Assembly: GCF_018069755.1 (NCBI RefSeq)
Contig: NZ_JAGQDE010000001.1
Span: 186,001-250,000 of the forward strand
Direction of reading: 5' to 3'
Source: Ideonella aquatica
GTDB lineage: Bacteria; Pseudomonadota; Gammaproteobacteria; Burkholderiales; Burkholderiaceae_C
DNA: 64,000 nucleotides
A model generated the notes under the pieces. That model was not told the DNA's origin, searched no databases, and saw only the letters and a program-made list of their open reading frames with translations. This document shows, in pieces, positions 32,955-41,828 of this stretch; the stretch's first letter is position 1, and each line of letters starts with the position of its first letter. Made by a program: the position numbers and the translations under genes.

Positions 32955-34567
32955 GGACGCGGGCCACCCGCGTGGTGGCGCGGCGCGGCGCCGTCGCCCT
33001 CGCGGCGCGGGCCGCGGTGCTCAAACGGGCGGCCGCCGGGGGCGGGGCGCTCGTCACGGCGCTCGAAGCGCGGGGCCTCGCCGCTGCGCTCGAAGCGCGG
33101 GTCGAAGCGGGCGTCGTCGCGGCGGTCATGGCGCGGCTCGCCACGGCGCTCCCAGGGCGAAGCCTCGCGGCGCTCGTGGTTGGTGCGCTCGTGCGGGCCC
33201 TGGCCGAAGGCGTCGTCGCGGCGCGGGCCGCGGTTGCCCTGGCCCGGATGGCCGTGCGGACCATGGCTGCCGCGGCCGCCGAAGTGGCCCGGGCGGTCAT
33301 TGGCGAAGCGGCCACCACCTTGTTGGCCACCGTAGTTGCGGCCGCCTTGGCCGCGCGGTGCGCCGCCGCGCGGCGGGCGACCGACCAGGTCGGGCGCCGG
33401 GCGCTGCGGCTCCAGGCCGGCCACGGTGCCCACCGGGATGGCCTGGGTGGTGTAGTGCTGGATGCGCTTGATCATCGGCACGTCGCGGCGCTCGGCCAGC
33501 GTGACAGCCCGGCCCGAGCGGCCGGCGCGGCCGGTGCGGCCGATGCGGTGCACATAGTCCTCGGCCTTGAGCGGCAGGCCGTAGTTGATGACGTGGGTGA
33601 TGGTGGGCACGTCAATGCCGCGCGCCGCCACGTCGGTGGCGACCAGGATGCGCAGGTGGCGCGAACGCAGGCCCTGCAGCACGCGGTTGCGGCGGCCTTG
33701 GGGCATGCCGCCGTGCAGCGCGGCGACCGAGTGACCCATCTCGCCCAGGCGGTCGGCCAGGCGGTCGGCGTCGATCTGGGTGCTGGTGAAGACCACGGCC
33801 TGGTCGACTTCGCGCTCGGTCAGCAGATGGTCCAGCAGCGCATGCTTGTGGTCCAGATCATCCGCCCACATGATCTGCTGGGCGATGTTCTCGTGCTTCT
33901 CGGTGTGCGCGGCGATCTCGATGCGCTCGACATCTTCCTTCTGCAGGCGCTGGGCCAGGCGGCCCACTTCACCGGCGAAGGTGGCGCTGGCCATCAGGGT
34001 CTGGCGGTGGCGCGGCAGCTGCTCGGCGATGTGCTCGATGTCCTCGATGAAGCCCATGTCCAGCATGCGGTCGGCTTCGTCGAGCACCAGCATCTCGACG
34101 TTCTCCAGCACGGCCTTGCCGCTCTGGATGTGGTCGATCAGACGGCCGGGGGTGGCGATCAGGATGTCCAGCGGGCCGCGCAGCGCCTTGAGCTGGGCCG
34201 GGTAGGGCACGCCGCCGACCACGCTGGTGACGCTCAGCCACTGCACGTAGCGGCCATAGTTGGAGGCCGCCTTGGCCACCTGCATCGACAGCTCGCGGGT
34301 GGGGACCAGCACCAGGATGCGCGGGCCCTTGACCTCGCCCTTCTTGGGCTTGTTGGCCGGATCCTTGCGGGCGGCCAGCACCTTCATCAGCGCGGGCAGC
34401 ACGAAGGCGGCGGTCTTGCCACTGCCGGTGTTGGAGCACACCCGCAGGTCCTTGCCGGCCAGCGCGGCGGGGATGGCCTGGGCCTGGACGTCGGTGGGCT
34501 TTTCATAGCCGGCGGTGGTCAAAGCGCGGACCAGGGCCTCGTCGAGGCCGAGCGATTCAAAACTCAT
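32873..34567 (-). CDS. rhlE: DEAD-box ATP-dependent RNA helicase, RhlE-like (564 aa)
   Basis: RNA helicase with all core motifs: Q-motif before QAQAIPAALAGKD, Walker A SNTGSGKT, PTRELSMQV, TPGRL, VLDEADRMLD, SAT (MASATF) and HRIGRTGRAGRSG. From about residue 395 a long Arg/Gly/Pro/His-rich tail (GGRNYGGQQGGGRFAND) should bind RNA unspecifically, as in RhlE and CsdA relatives. The TAA stop at 32873 lies inside dcp, antisense. A leader of roughly 300 nt precedes the ATG. Roles in ribosome assembly or RNA decay are likely. Confidence 0.93.
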   Translation of the reverse strand: MSFESLGLDEALVRALTTAGYEKPTDVQAQAIPAALAGKDLRVCSNTGSGKTAAFVLPALMKVLAARKDPANKPKKGEVKGPRILVLVPTRELSMQVAKAASNYGRYVQWLSVTSVVGGVPYPAQLKALRGPLDILIATPGRLIDHIQSGKAVLENVEMLVLDEADRMLDMGFIEDIEHIAEQLPRHRQTLMASATFAGEVGRLAQRLQKEDVERIEIAAHTEKHENIAQQIMWADDLDHKHALLDHLLTEREVDQAVVFTSTQIDADRLADRLGEMGHSVAALHGGMPQGRRNRVLQGLRSRHLRILVATDVAARGIDVPTITHVINYGLPLKAEDYVHRIGRTGRAGRSGRAVTLAERRDVPMIKRIQHYTTQAIPVGTVAGLEPQRPAPDLVGRPPRGGAPRGQGGRNYGGQQGGGRFANDRPGHFGGRGSHGPHGHPGQGNRGPRRDDAFGQGPHERTNHERREASPWERRGEPRHDRRDDARFDPRFERSGEAPRFERRDERPAPGGRPFEHRGPRREGDGAAPRHHAGGPRPQADAGSSKPRWASKGSMPAGRPRKSM

Positions 34568-34888
34568 GATTTCTTGGCAAAAAGGCGACCGGCGTGGCCC
34601 TTCGGTGGGACACGACGCGGAGCGCGGTGGGGCTCAAAACAACATTGCCACCGACCACGCCTGCGATCACCGCGGCGGGTGTCGTCAGGCCTTCAAGGCG
34701 CTGCACTGGTCAGAACCAGACAGCCAGAAACCAGGGGGAGGTCAGGGGAAATGCGCGAATCAGCAACGAGGAAAGTGCTGACCGGCGGTGGCACCGCCAC
34801 TCGAGGTGTTGCCGCTGGCAGTGAACCAGGCGGCAGGCTCGGTGAGGTGATGGATCCGACAGGACTTTTTTCAGTGCAGTCCGCCATT
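34568..34888 (-). other. 321-nt intergenic region, probable long leader of the helicase mRNA
   Basis: No convincing gene is present on either strand. On the minus strand a TAGAAT box at the upstream end would start transcription near 34880 and give a leader of about 310 nt. It includes a GGACT/AGTCC stem near 34865-34885, a three-codon ATG-TTG-TTT-TGA frame near the middle and only a weak ribosome site before the helicase ATG. Long structured leaders are known for cold-shock helicases; regulation here is inference. Confidence 0.5.
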
Positions 34889-34891
34889 CTA
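34886..34891 (-). promoter_or_regulatory. Candidate -10 element (TAGAAT) for the helicase gene
   Basis: TAGAAT overlaps the TAG stop of the phosphotransferase gene and is followed by GGCGGACTGC, a context seen at many Burkholderiales sigma-70 promoters. The -35 region is not convincing. Confidence 0.35.
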
Positions 34892-35791
34892 GGACAAACC
34901 CCAATTTTTTGCACGCAGCCATCGCAGCCGCCCCGCCAGCCGGGGGGCGCGCAGGGGATCGTCGGGGCCCAGCCACCAGATCCAGGCGCAGACGAACGCG
35001 GTGCGGGCCTCGATGCAGTCGGCCAGCAGCGCCTCGTCCACCGGCCGGCCAACACTGCGCCAGCCGGCCAGCGCGGCCTCGGGCCAGTCGCCCTCCTGGC
35101 CCAGCACACGGCTGGCGGCCACCAGGCCGGCCAGATCCCACTCCAGCGGACCCAGGCAGGCGTCTTCCCAGTCCAGCCAGAGGGCGCCGGCCGCGCCCTG
35201 GCGCACGTTGGCGCGGTGGGCGTCGCCATGCAGCCATTGCTGCGGCGCCGGGTGGGCGCGCAGCCGTGCGGCCAAGGCCCGCAGGCGCGCGCCCACCAGG
35301 GCCAGGTCGGGCGCTGCGGCGCGCTGGCGCACCAGTGGGTGGTTCAGCAGGTCCAGCGCCTCGTCCAGCGGCGCCCAGGGGCGCTCGTCGTCCCCGCCGC
35401 GGTGGGCCAGGGTGCGCAGTTCGGCATGGCAATGCGCCAGTGCGCGGCCGGCAGCCTGCGGATCGGGCGCCTCGTGCGCCAGGTCCAGCAGGGGCCACAG
35501 CGTCATCAGCCAGCCATCCACCCGGTGCGGTCCGGCCAGCGACCGAGGGGCGGGTGGCAGGGCCGGCGCGCGACGCTCGGCCAGGTGGCGCAGCAAGCGC
35601 AACTCGCGCTCGGCATGGCCGCCCTGGGCGCGCGGCCCCGCGGTGCCAGTGGCCACCCGCAGCACCCAGGCGCTGGGCGCCAGGTGCACCACCAGGTTGC
35701 TGTGGCGACCGATCACCTGCGGCTGCACGGCCCCCAGACCGAGCGTGGCCGCCAGGCGGCGGCAGGCGGCCAGCAGCGCGGCCTCGTTCAT
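34889..35791 (-). CDS. Aminoglycoside phosphotransferase-fold kinase (300 aa)
   Basis: APH/choline-kinase fold protein. The catalytic loop is QQWLHGDAHRANV (HGDxHxxN, about residue 190-200) and the metal aspartate lies in WLDWEDACLGPLEWDLA. The N-lobe lacks a strong lysine motif but has WVLRVATG. Family members phosphorylate small hydroxylated compounds; many are not resistance enzymes. Its ATG overlaps the next gene's stop (35788 TGA), so it is coupled with, and upstream partner to, no other than the protease gene transcribed before it. Confidence 0.9.
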   Translation of the reverse strand: MNEAALLAACRRLAATLGLGAVQPQVIGRHSNLVVHLAPSAWVLRVATGTAGPRAQGGHAERELRLLRHLAERRAPALPPAPRSLAGPHRVDGWLMTLWPLLDLAHEAPDPQAAGRALAHCHAELRTLAHRGGDDERPWAPLDEALDLLNHPLVRQRAAAPDLALVGARLRALAARLRAHPAPQQWLHGDAHRANVRQGAAGALWLDWEDACLGPLEWDLAGLVAASRVLGQEGDWPEAALAGWRSVGRPVDEALLADCIEARTAFVCAWIWWLGPDDPLRAPRLAGRLRWLRAKNWGLS

Positions 35792-36267
35792 GGCAGGCTG
35801 GCTTGCAGCGTGGCGCCGTCCTGCACCAGGCGCAGGCGACGCAGCACGTCCATGCCCAGCAAGGGCGGGCCGTCCATGCGGTCGATCACGGTGACGGTCA
35901 GTCCATCGAAACGCAGCCCGCCGGCCAGCGCGACATCAGCCCGCCCCTGCCAGGCCATCACGGTGCCGCCAGCGGTTTGAGATCGCACTGTGGCCTCGCG
36001 CCGCAGCCCCAGTTGCGCCGCCAGCGCGCCGGGCAGCGCGGTCGTGGTGGCGCCGGTGTCGACCAGGAAGTCCACCTCGCGCCCATCCACCGTGCCAGGC
36101 CAGTGGAAGTGGCCGTCGGGGCTGCGCTGCAGCGTGACCTGGCCGTCGTGGATCGTCAGCCGGGGCCGCTGTCGCTCGTGCAGCAGCACCTGCATGCCCA
36201 GGAAGACCAGGGTGCCCAGCAGCAGCCAGATGGTCAGCAGCTTCAGGGTGCGAGGGAAGTCGTTCAC
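35788..36267 (-). CDS. Membrane-anchored retropepsin-like aspartic protease, TIGR02281 type (159 aa)
   Basis: GTG start at 36267. Residues about 8-28 form one membrane helix (LLTIWLLLGTLVFLGMQVLL). The periplasmic domain has the aspartic protease motif FLVDTGATTTALP and the companion PLLGMDVLRRLRLVQDG, characteristic of single-domain clan AA proteases that act as dimers. Start choice rests on the helix directly following; no strong ribosome site is seen. ATGA overlap with the phosphotransferase gene downstream. Confidence 0.9.
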   Translation of the reverse strand: MNDFPRTLKLLTIWLLLGTLVFLGMQVLLHERQRPRLTIHDGQVTLQRSPDGHFHWPGTVDGREVDFLVDTGATTTALPGALAAQLGLRREATVRSQTAGGTVMAWQGRADVALAGGLRFDGLTVTVIDRMDGPPLLGMDVLRRLRLVQDGATLQASLP

Positions 36268-36366
36268 CGCGCGATGGTAGCGGGCGGAACTTTGCCGCGG
36301 CGGCTGGAACACAATGGGTCGCCCGATCCGCAACCTCCCACGAGTGCCGCCTGCGCGGCGATCTGC

Positions 36367-38568
36367 ATGCCCCGTTTCTGCCGCCCGTCGCTGCCTCTGG
36401 TCCGCCTCGCCCTGCCGCTGCTGTCCGTCCCCGCCATCGCTCAGCCGACGCCGCCTGCGCCGGCGCCCTCGGCCAGTGCGGTGCAGCAGGTCGAAGTGCA
36501 GGCGGCCCGCCCCGAGGACCTGGAGGCGCGGCGCCGCTCCACCGCGTCCAAGATCGTGGTCGGCCGCGACGAGATCGAGCGCTACGGCGACAGCACCCTG
36601 GGCGAGCTGCTCAAGCGCCTGCCCGGGGTCACGCTCGATGGCCGCAGTGGCCGCGGCGGCAACATCCGCATGCGCGGCATGGGCGGCGGCTACACCCAGA
36701 TCCTGCTGGATGGCGAGTCGGTGCGCGGCGGCCTGTCGCTGGACCAGCTCGACCCGGACCAGGTCGAGCGCATCGAGATCATCCGCGCCCCCACCGCCGA
36801 GACCGGCGCCCGGGCGATTGCCGGCACGATCAACGTGATCACCCGCGAGGGCTACCGCAAGCGCCTGAACGACCTCAAGCTGGGGCTGGGCACCGAGGCC
36901 GGGCGCTGGGGGGGCAATGTCTCGTGGTCGCGCGATGACCGCATTGACGAGGATCTCACCTACAGCACTTCGGTCTCGGTCTGGAACGCCCAGCGCCACG
37001 ACGCCGGCAGCACCGAGACCAGCGCCACCGGCGAGCAGTGGCTCGAGGACAGCCAGAGTGATGGCCACCGCCGCGGGGTCTGGAGCAATGCGCGCCTGCA
37101 GTGGAAGCTGCCCGGCGGCGACCAGCTGATGCTGATGCCCTCGGCCATGGTGGCCGGCAACGACAGCCTGCGCCGGAGCCAGCTGCAGGTGCTGCGCGAC
37201 GACAACGGCGACGCGCCGCGCTACGCCACCAGCCTCACCGACAGCGACTTCACGCACCGCATGCTGCGCCTGAACGGCCAGTGGCGTCAGAACCTGGCCA
37301 GCGGCGGGCGCATCGAGTGGCGTGGCGGCGTGGGCCTGAACACCAGCCAAAGCCTGTCGCAACGCCAGGAGTTCAAGGCCGACGGCCAACTGCGGCGCAC
37401 GCTCGACGAACGCAGCGACAGCCGTGAGCGCAGCCAGCACCTGAACGCCAAGTTCAGCCAGCTGCTCGACGGCGATCATCAGCTGGTGGCCGGGCTGGAG
37501 CTGGAGGGCGCCCAGCGCAACGAGGAGCGCCAGACCCTGCAGGACGGCGTGCCGCAGCTCAGGACCCTAGGCACCGAGCTCAGCGCGCGCTCGCTGCGCA
37601 CCGCGGCCTATGTGCAAGACGAGTTCAACCTGAACCCGAACTGGGCGCTGTCTGGCGGATTGCGCTGGGAAGGCATCGCCACCCGCGGCCAGGACATCGG
37701 CGGCGCCGACCCGGAGAACCGCTCGTCGGTGTGGACGCCGCTGCTGCACGCGGTCTGGAAGCCCGACCCCAAGGGGCGTGACCAGCTGCGCATCAGCGTC
37801 ACCCGCAGCTACAAGGCACCGCAGCTGGGGCAGCTGATGGCGCTGCCCAACCTGTCCAACCGCTACCCGGTGCCGGGTGACAACACCCCCACCAGCCCCG
37901 ACCGCGCCGGCAATCCGAACCTGCAGCCCGAGCTGGCCACGGGCCTCGATGTCGCGATCGAGCGCTATCTGCCCTCGGGCGGCCTGCTCAGCGCCAACCT
38001 GTTCCACCGCCGCATCAGCGGCCTGATGCGCACCCTCACGACGCTGGAGACCGTGCCCTGGTCGGCCCAGCCGCGCTGGGTGGCACGGCCGGCCAATGTG
38101 GGCAACGCCTGGACCACCGGCCTGGAGCTGGAGGCCCGCGGCAGCCTGCGCAGCTGGTGGCCCGATGCACCGGCGGTGGATCTGCGCGCCAACGCCAGCC
38201 TGTTCCGCTCGCAGGTGGATGGCGTGCCCGGGCCCGACAACCGGCTGGACCAGCAGCCCGGCGCCACGCTCAATGCTGGCGCCGACTGGCGCATCGCCGG
38301 CACGCCGCTGACGGTGGGCGCCAGCGTCAACTGGACCCCCGGCTATGCCACCCGCCTGGACGAGCGGCAATGGGTCAGCCAGAACCGCAAGCAGTCGGTC
38401 GATGCCTACCTGCTGTGGCAGATCGCCCCGTGGGCCCGGCTGCGCCTGAGCGCCGCCAACCTGGCGGCCGAGGATGCGCTGAACCGCAGCACCAGCTTTG
38501 GCGAGACCAGCCTGTCGCGCAACGAGACCTACCTGAGCCTGCGGTCCCAGCTGGAGCTGAAGCTGTAG
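36367..38568 (+). CDS. TonB-dependent outer-membrane receptor (733 aa)
   Basis: Residues 1-25 are a signal peptide (LPLVRLALPLLSVPAIAQP). A plug domain follows (KIVVGRDEIERYGDSTLGE, then GNIRMRGMGGGYTQILLDGE and VERIEIIRAPTAETGARAIA), then a 22-strand barrel ending in aromatic/leucine LRSQLELKL. Closest in style to ferrienterobactin/colicin-type siderophore receptors (FepA/IroN-like). No Fur box is seen in its short upstream region, so iron as substrate is not certain. Confidence 0.93.
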   Translation: MPRFCRPSLPLVRLALPLLSVPAIAQPTPPAPAPSASAVQQVEVQAARPEDLEARRRSTASKIVVGRDEIERYGDSTLGELLKRLPGVTLDGRSGRGGNIRMRGMGGGYTQILLDGESVRGGLSLDQLDPDQVERIEIIRAPTAETGARAIAGTINVITREGYRKRLNDLKLGLGTEAGRWGGNVSWSRDDRIDEDLTYSTSVSVWNAQRHDAGSTETSATGEQWLEDSQSDGHRRGVWSNARLQWKLPGGDQLMLMPSAMVAGNDSLRRSQLQVLRDDNGDAPRYATSLTDSDFTHRMLRLNGQWRQNLASGGRIEWRGGVGLNTSQSLSQRQEFKADGQLRRTLDERSDSRERSQHLNAKFSQLLDGDHQLVAGLELEGAQRNEERQTLQDGVPQLRTLGTELSARSLRTAAYVQDEFNLNPNWALSGGLRWEGIATRGQDIGGADPENRSSVWTPLLHAVWKPDPKGRDQLRISVTRSYKAPQLGQLMALPNLSNRYPVPGDNTPTSPDRAGNPNLQPELATGLDVAIERYLPSGGLLSANLFHRRISGLMRTLTTLETVPWSAQPRWVARPANVGNAWTTGLELEARGSLRSWWPDAPAVDLRANASLFRSQVDGVPGPDNRLDQQPGATLNAGADWRIAGTPLTVGASVNWTPGYATRLDERQWVSQNRKQSVDAYLLWQIAPWARLRLSAANLAAEDALNRSTSFGETSLSRNETYLSLRSQLELKL

Positions 38569-38594
38569 CGCGCTGCGGCCTCACCCATCAGGCC

Positions 38595-38611
38595 GATGGC
38601 CTGCGGCCATC
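38595..38611 (+). terminator. Possible hairpin after the TonB receptor gene
   Basis: GATGGCC-TGC-GGCCATC followed by TTGC gives a 7-bp GC-rich stem with a very short T-run. Weak as an intrinsic terminator, but well placed 27 nt after the stop. Confidence 0.35.
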
Positions 38612-38631
38612 TTGCAGCGCACAATCCGTGA

Positions 38632-40926
38632 ATGAACCGGGCAAGGCTGCAGGGCTGGTGTCGCGCCTGGGTGCTCCTGCTCGCGGTGCTGGGATGGCCG
38701 CTGGCGGTGTGGTCCCAGGCGGTCGAGGCGCCGTCGGGTCTGCAACTGCAGCAGGCCGAGCAGCGCCTGGGCCAGGACGCCTGGCAGCCAGTGACGCTGC
38801 CGCTGCAGTGGCGCGCCGGCCAGGCCGAGCGCATTGAGCTGCGCCTGTCGCTGACGTTGCAGGCCCAGCCCCAGGGCCTGTGGGCGCTGCGTTTCGACCG
38901 CCTGCCCACCGAGCACGAACTGCTGGTCAACGGTGAGCGGGTCAGCGGCCGCGAGATCGGCCGACGCCCCGCCTTGCCCCGCACCGTGAGTTCGCGCTGG
39001 ATCAGCGTGCCCTCGGGCCTGCTGAAGGCAGGGCCCAACGAGATCCTGCTGCGCGCCGACCTGCACCGCGCGGCCGCCGGCCTGAGCGCGCCCTGGGTGG
39101 GACCGGCCGAACAGCTGGAGCCACTGGATCGGCAGACCCGCTGGTGGCGCGAATCGCTGCCCTACGCGATGAACCTGGCGGTCAGTGGCCTGGCGCTGTT
39201 CACGCTGCTGGTGTGGTGGCTGCGGCGCGACGAGCGGCTGATGGGCTTCTTCGGTCTGCTGATGCTGATCGTCTCGCTGCGCAACCTGGCCTATTACGGC
39301 GAGGCCAGCGCCCAGCCCTCGATGCTGGGCTCGCTGGGCTTCTTCCTGGCCCAGGGCACCGCGGTGGCGCTGATCGTGGCCTTTGCCGGGGTGGCCAGCC
39401 AGCCGGTGCCGCATGGTCGTCGCCTGCGCCTGGTGGGGCTGGTCTGGGGGCTGTATGCGCTGGCGGGGGTGGCCGCGGCGCTGGGCCGCCGTCTCGACGA
39501 GCTGCGGATCTGGATGTACCCGCTGGCGATCACGCTGACCGCGTGGTCGGTCTGGCGGCTGTGGTCGCTGGTGCGCCGCATGCCGCCTTGGCCACGCCGC
39601 GTGATCGAGGCGGCGTTGGCGCTGCTGCTGCTGTCGGCCGGCCACGACTACCTCTTCTACGCGGGCTGGCTGTCGGCCGACGATGGCTTCTGGCTGCCGT
39701 ACCTGACCCCGGTGCTGATGGCGGGCGTGTCGCTGGTGCTGCTGCGCCGCTTCGTGCATGCGCTGGAGGTGGCCGAGCGCCACGGCGAGGAGCTGGAGCA
39801 GCGGGTGGCCGAGCGCACCCGCGACCTGCAGACCGCCAACGCCGCCAAGACCCGCTTCATCGCTGCCGCCAGCCACGACCTGCGCCAGCCGGTGGCCAGC
39901 ATCGGCCTGCTGGCTGGCCTGATGCGCGAGCGCGAGGACATCGATGCCGGGCAGCGCAGCCTGCTGGACCGCCTGGCCGCCTCGGCCCAGGCGCTGGAGC
40001 GGCTGCTCAAGGGCCTGCTGGACCTGTCGCGCTTTGACGCCGGCCAGGTCGAGTCGCGGCCGCGCGCCGTGCCGCTGCAGGCCCTGGTCGACTCGGTGCT
40101 GGCCGACGAGGCCGCCGCCGCACAGGGCCGCGGCCTGCGCCTGCGCGCACGGGTGGGTGGCTGGACGGTGCAGGCCGACCCGGTGCTGCTCGAGCAGATC
40201 CTGCGCAACCTGGTGGGCAATGCGGTGCGCCACACCGCCAGCGGCGGCGTGCTGGTGTCGGCGCGGCGGCGCGGTGCGGCGCTGCTGCTGCAGGTCTGGG
40301 ACACCGGCGTGGGCATTGCGCCTGAGCGCCAGGCCCAGGTCTTCGAGGAGTTCGTCCAGCTGGAGCCGGGCCAGGGCCATGCCGGTGGTCTGGGCCTGGG
40401 CCTGGCACTGGTGCAGCGGGCGGCCACGCTGATGCAGACCCAGGTGCAACTGCGCTCCACGCCGGGGCGGGGCAGCTGTTTCGGGCTGCTGCTGCCGCTG
40501 GCGGGTGCGCCCCCGGCGCCCGCCGCGCCGCAGCGTCTGTCGGTGCGTCACCTGGGCGGGCGCCGCATGGTGGTGGTGGATGACGACGACACCCTGCGCG
40601 AAACCCTGCGCCTGCGCCTGGAGCGCTGGGGGGCGCTGGTGCAGGCCTACCGCGACCTGGGCAGCCTGCAGGCCGCCCTGGCCCGCGGCGCCGTGAATGA
40701 GGCACCCGCGCTGCTGCTGACCGATCAGCGTCTGCCCGACGGCGACAGCCGGGCGGTGGTGAACTGCCTGGCCGCGCGCCACGGCGGCGTGCCGGTGCTG
40801 GTGATCACCGGCGACACCGCGCCGGCCGACCTGGCGGCCCTCGAGGCCCTGGGCTGGCCGGTGCTGCACAAGCCCTTTGGCACCGACGCGCTGTTCTCGG
40901 CCGTGGTGGCCGCGCTGCGACGCTGA
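38632..40926 (+). CDS. Hybrid sensor histidine kinase with 7TM sensor (764 aa)
   Basis: Residues 1-29 are a signal peptide; about 30-165 are a periplasmic beta-domain like 7TMR-DISMED2; about 172-375 hold seven membrane helices. A coiled coil (EELEQRVAERTRDLQTANA) leads to the HisKA box ASHDLRQPVAS, an ATPase domain (NLVGNAVRHTASGG, DTGVGIAPE, GLGLGLALVQ) and a C-terminal receiver with aspartate in LLLTDQRLPDGD and lysine in LHKPFG. It is convergent with the LuxR-type regulator at 40946, a likely partner. Confidence 0.93.
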   Translation: MNRARLQGWCRAWVLLLAVLGWPLAVWSQAVEAPSGLQLQQAEQRLGQDAWQPVTLPLQWRAGQAERIELRLSLTLQAQPQGLWALRFDRLPTEHELLVNGERVSGREIGRRPALPRTVSSRWISVPSGLLKAGPNEILLRADLHRAAAGLSAPWVGPAEQLEPLDRQTRWWRESLPYAMNLAVSGLALFTLLVWWLRRDERLMGFFGLLMLIVSLRNLAYYGEASAQPSMLGSLGFFLAQGTAVALIVAFAGVASQPVPHGRRLRLVGLVWGLYALAGVAAALGRRLDELRIWMYPLAITLTAWSVWRLWSLVRRMPPWPRRVIEAALALLLLSAGHDYLFYAGWLSADDGFWLPYLTPVLMAGVSLVLLRRFVHALEVAERHGEELEQRVAERTRDLQTANAAKTRFIAAASHDLRQPVASIGLLAGLMREREDIDAGQRSLLDRLAASAQALERLLKGLLDLSRFDAGQVESRPRAVPLQALVDSVLADEAAAAQGRGLRLRARVGGWTVQADPVLLEQILRNLVGNAVRHTASGGVLVSARRRGAALLLQVWDTGVGIAPERQAQVFEEFVQLEPGQGHAGGLGLGLALVQRAATLMQTQVQLRSTPGRGSCFGLLLPLAGAPPAPAAPQRLSVRHLGGRRMVVVDDDDTLRETLRLRLERWGALVQAYRDLGSLQAALARGAVNEAPALLLTDQRLPDGDSRAVVNCLAARHGGVPVLVITGDTAPADLAALEALGWPVLHKPFGTDALFSAVVAALRR

Positions 40927-40945
40927 GGCCGCTGCCCGCGCGGGT

Positions 40946-41581
40946 TCAGGGCAGCCAGCCCATGCGGGCGGCCTGCAGCACCACCTGGGCGCGCGAGGTC
41001 ACGCCCAGCTTGTCGAAGATGGCCTGCACATGCGTCTTGACGGTGGAGTCCGACAGCGCCAGTTCGCGGGCGATCAGCTTGTTCGACAGGCCGCCGACCA
41101 GGCAGCGGAAGACGTCCATCTGGCGCGCAGTCAGCGGCGGCAACTCACCGCCGGTGGCACTGTCGGCACTGCGCGTCAGCGCCGGCGGCACATGGACACC
41201 GCCGCCCAGCACGGTGCGCAGGGCCTGATCCAGCGCAGCGGCGTCGGCGCTCTTGGGGATGAAGCCGCTGGCGCCGCCATCCAGCGCGGCCATCACGGTC
41301 TCCGCCCGGTCGTCCGCGGACAGCACGATCACGCGCGCCATCGGCGCCGCCTCGCGCAGCTGGGCCAGGGTGTCCAGACCGCGGCTGTCGGGCAGGTTCA
41401 GGTCCAGCAGCACCAGGCCGATGTCCGGCGCCTGGCGCAACTGATCCAGCGCACCGGACAGGCGGTTGGCGGTGCTGAGCCGCACCGTCGGGTGGCGGTG
41501 GGCGATCAGCAGACCCAGGGCATCGGCAAACAGCGCATGGTCATCGACCAGCAGGCAATGCACGCCATGGGACATCGGCAT
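40946..41581 (-). CDS. LuxR/NarL-family response regulator (211 aa)
   Basis: Receiver domain (about 5-125) with DDHALF, phospho-acceptor aspartate in VLLDLNLPDSRGLD, and the KSADAAAL lysine; C-terminal NarL-type helix-turn-helix (PPLTARQMDVFRCLVGGLSN, then TVKTHVQAIFDKLGV). ATG 41581 shares a base with the stop of the S4 gene (TGATG); a second ATG two codons later is possible. Probably receives phosphate from the convergent hybrid kinase. Confidence 0.93.
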   Translation of the reverse strand: MPMSHGVHCLLVDDHALFADALGLLIAHRHPTVRLSTANRLSGALDQLRQAPDIGLVLLDLNLPDSRGLDTLAQLREAAPMARVIVLSADDRAETVMAALDGGASGFIPKSADAAALDQALRTVLGGGVHVPPALTRSADSATGGELPPLTARQMDVFRCLVGGLSNKLIARELALSDSTVKTHVQAIFDKLGVTSRAQVVLQAARMGWLP

Positions 41582-41802
41582 CAGGCCTCTCCGCGCACGC
41601 TGACCCGCACATCGCCCAGGCTGACCTGCTGGCCGGCGCGCAGCTTGCGGGTCTTGCGCAGCTCGGTCTGGCCGTCCACCCGCACCTGGCCGTCCACGAT
41701 CAGGGCACGGGCCTGGCCACCGCTGTCGGCCAGACCGGTGGCCTTGAGCAGGGCATCGAGCGGGATGTGGTCGCCGCGCAGCTGAAAGTCGATCTCGTCC
41801 AT
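41581..41802 (-). CDS. S4-domain RNA-binding protein, YbcJ-like (73 aa)
   Basis: A free-standing S4 domain: IPLDALLKATGLADSGGQAR followed by IVDGQVRVDGQTELRKTRKL, the standard RNA-contacting helices and loop. YbcJ/RsbS4-type proteins bind structured RNA and may act in ribosome biogenesis. Sits 26 nt after the peroxiredoxin gene and overlaps the response regulator start. Confidence 0.9.
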   Translation of the reverse strand: MDEIDFQLRGDHIPLDALLKATGLADSGGQARALIVDGQVRVDGQTELRKTRKLRAGQQVSLGDVRVSVRGEA

Positions 41803-41828
41803 CGCCCCGATTGTGCGCGAGGCCGGGC

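Noticed and set aside
33000..33420. Repetitive-looking GC-rich stretch as a tandem repeat or CRISPR
   Set aside because: It encodes the Arg/Gly/Pro-rich tail of the helicase; units are irregular and no spacer-repeat pattern exists.
32633..35980. Plus-strand frame of about 1100 codons across dcp end, helicase and phosphotransferase
   Set aside because: Starts inside dcp in another frame and covers three real genes antisense; no recognisable domain.
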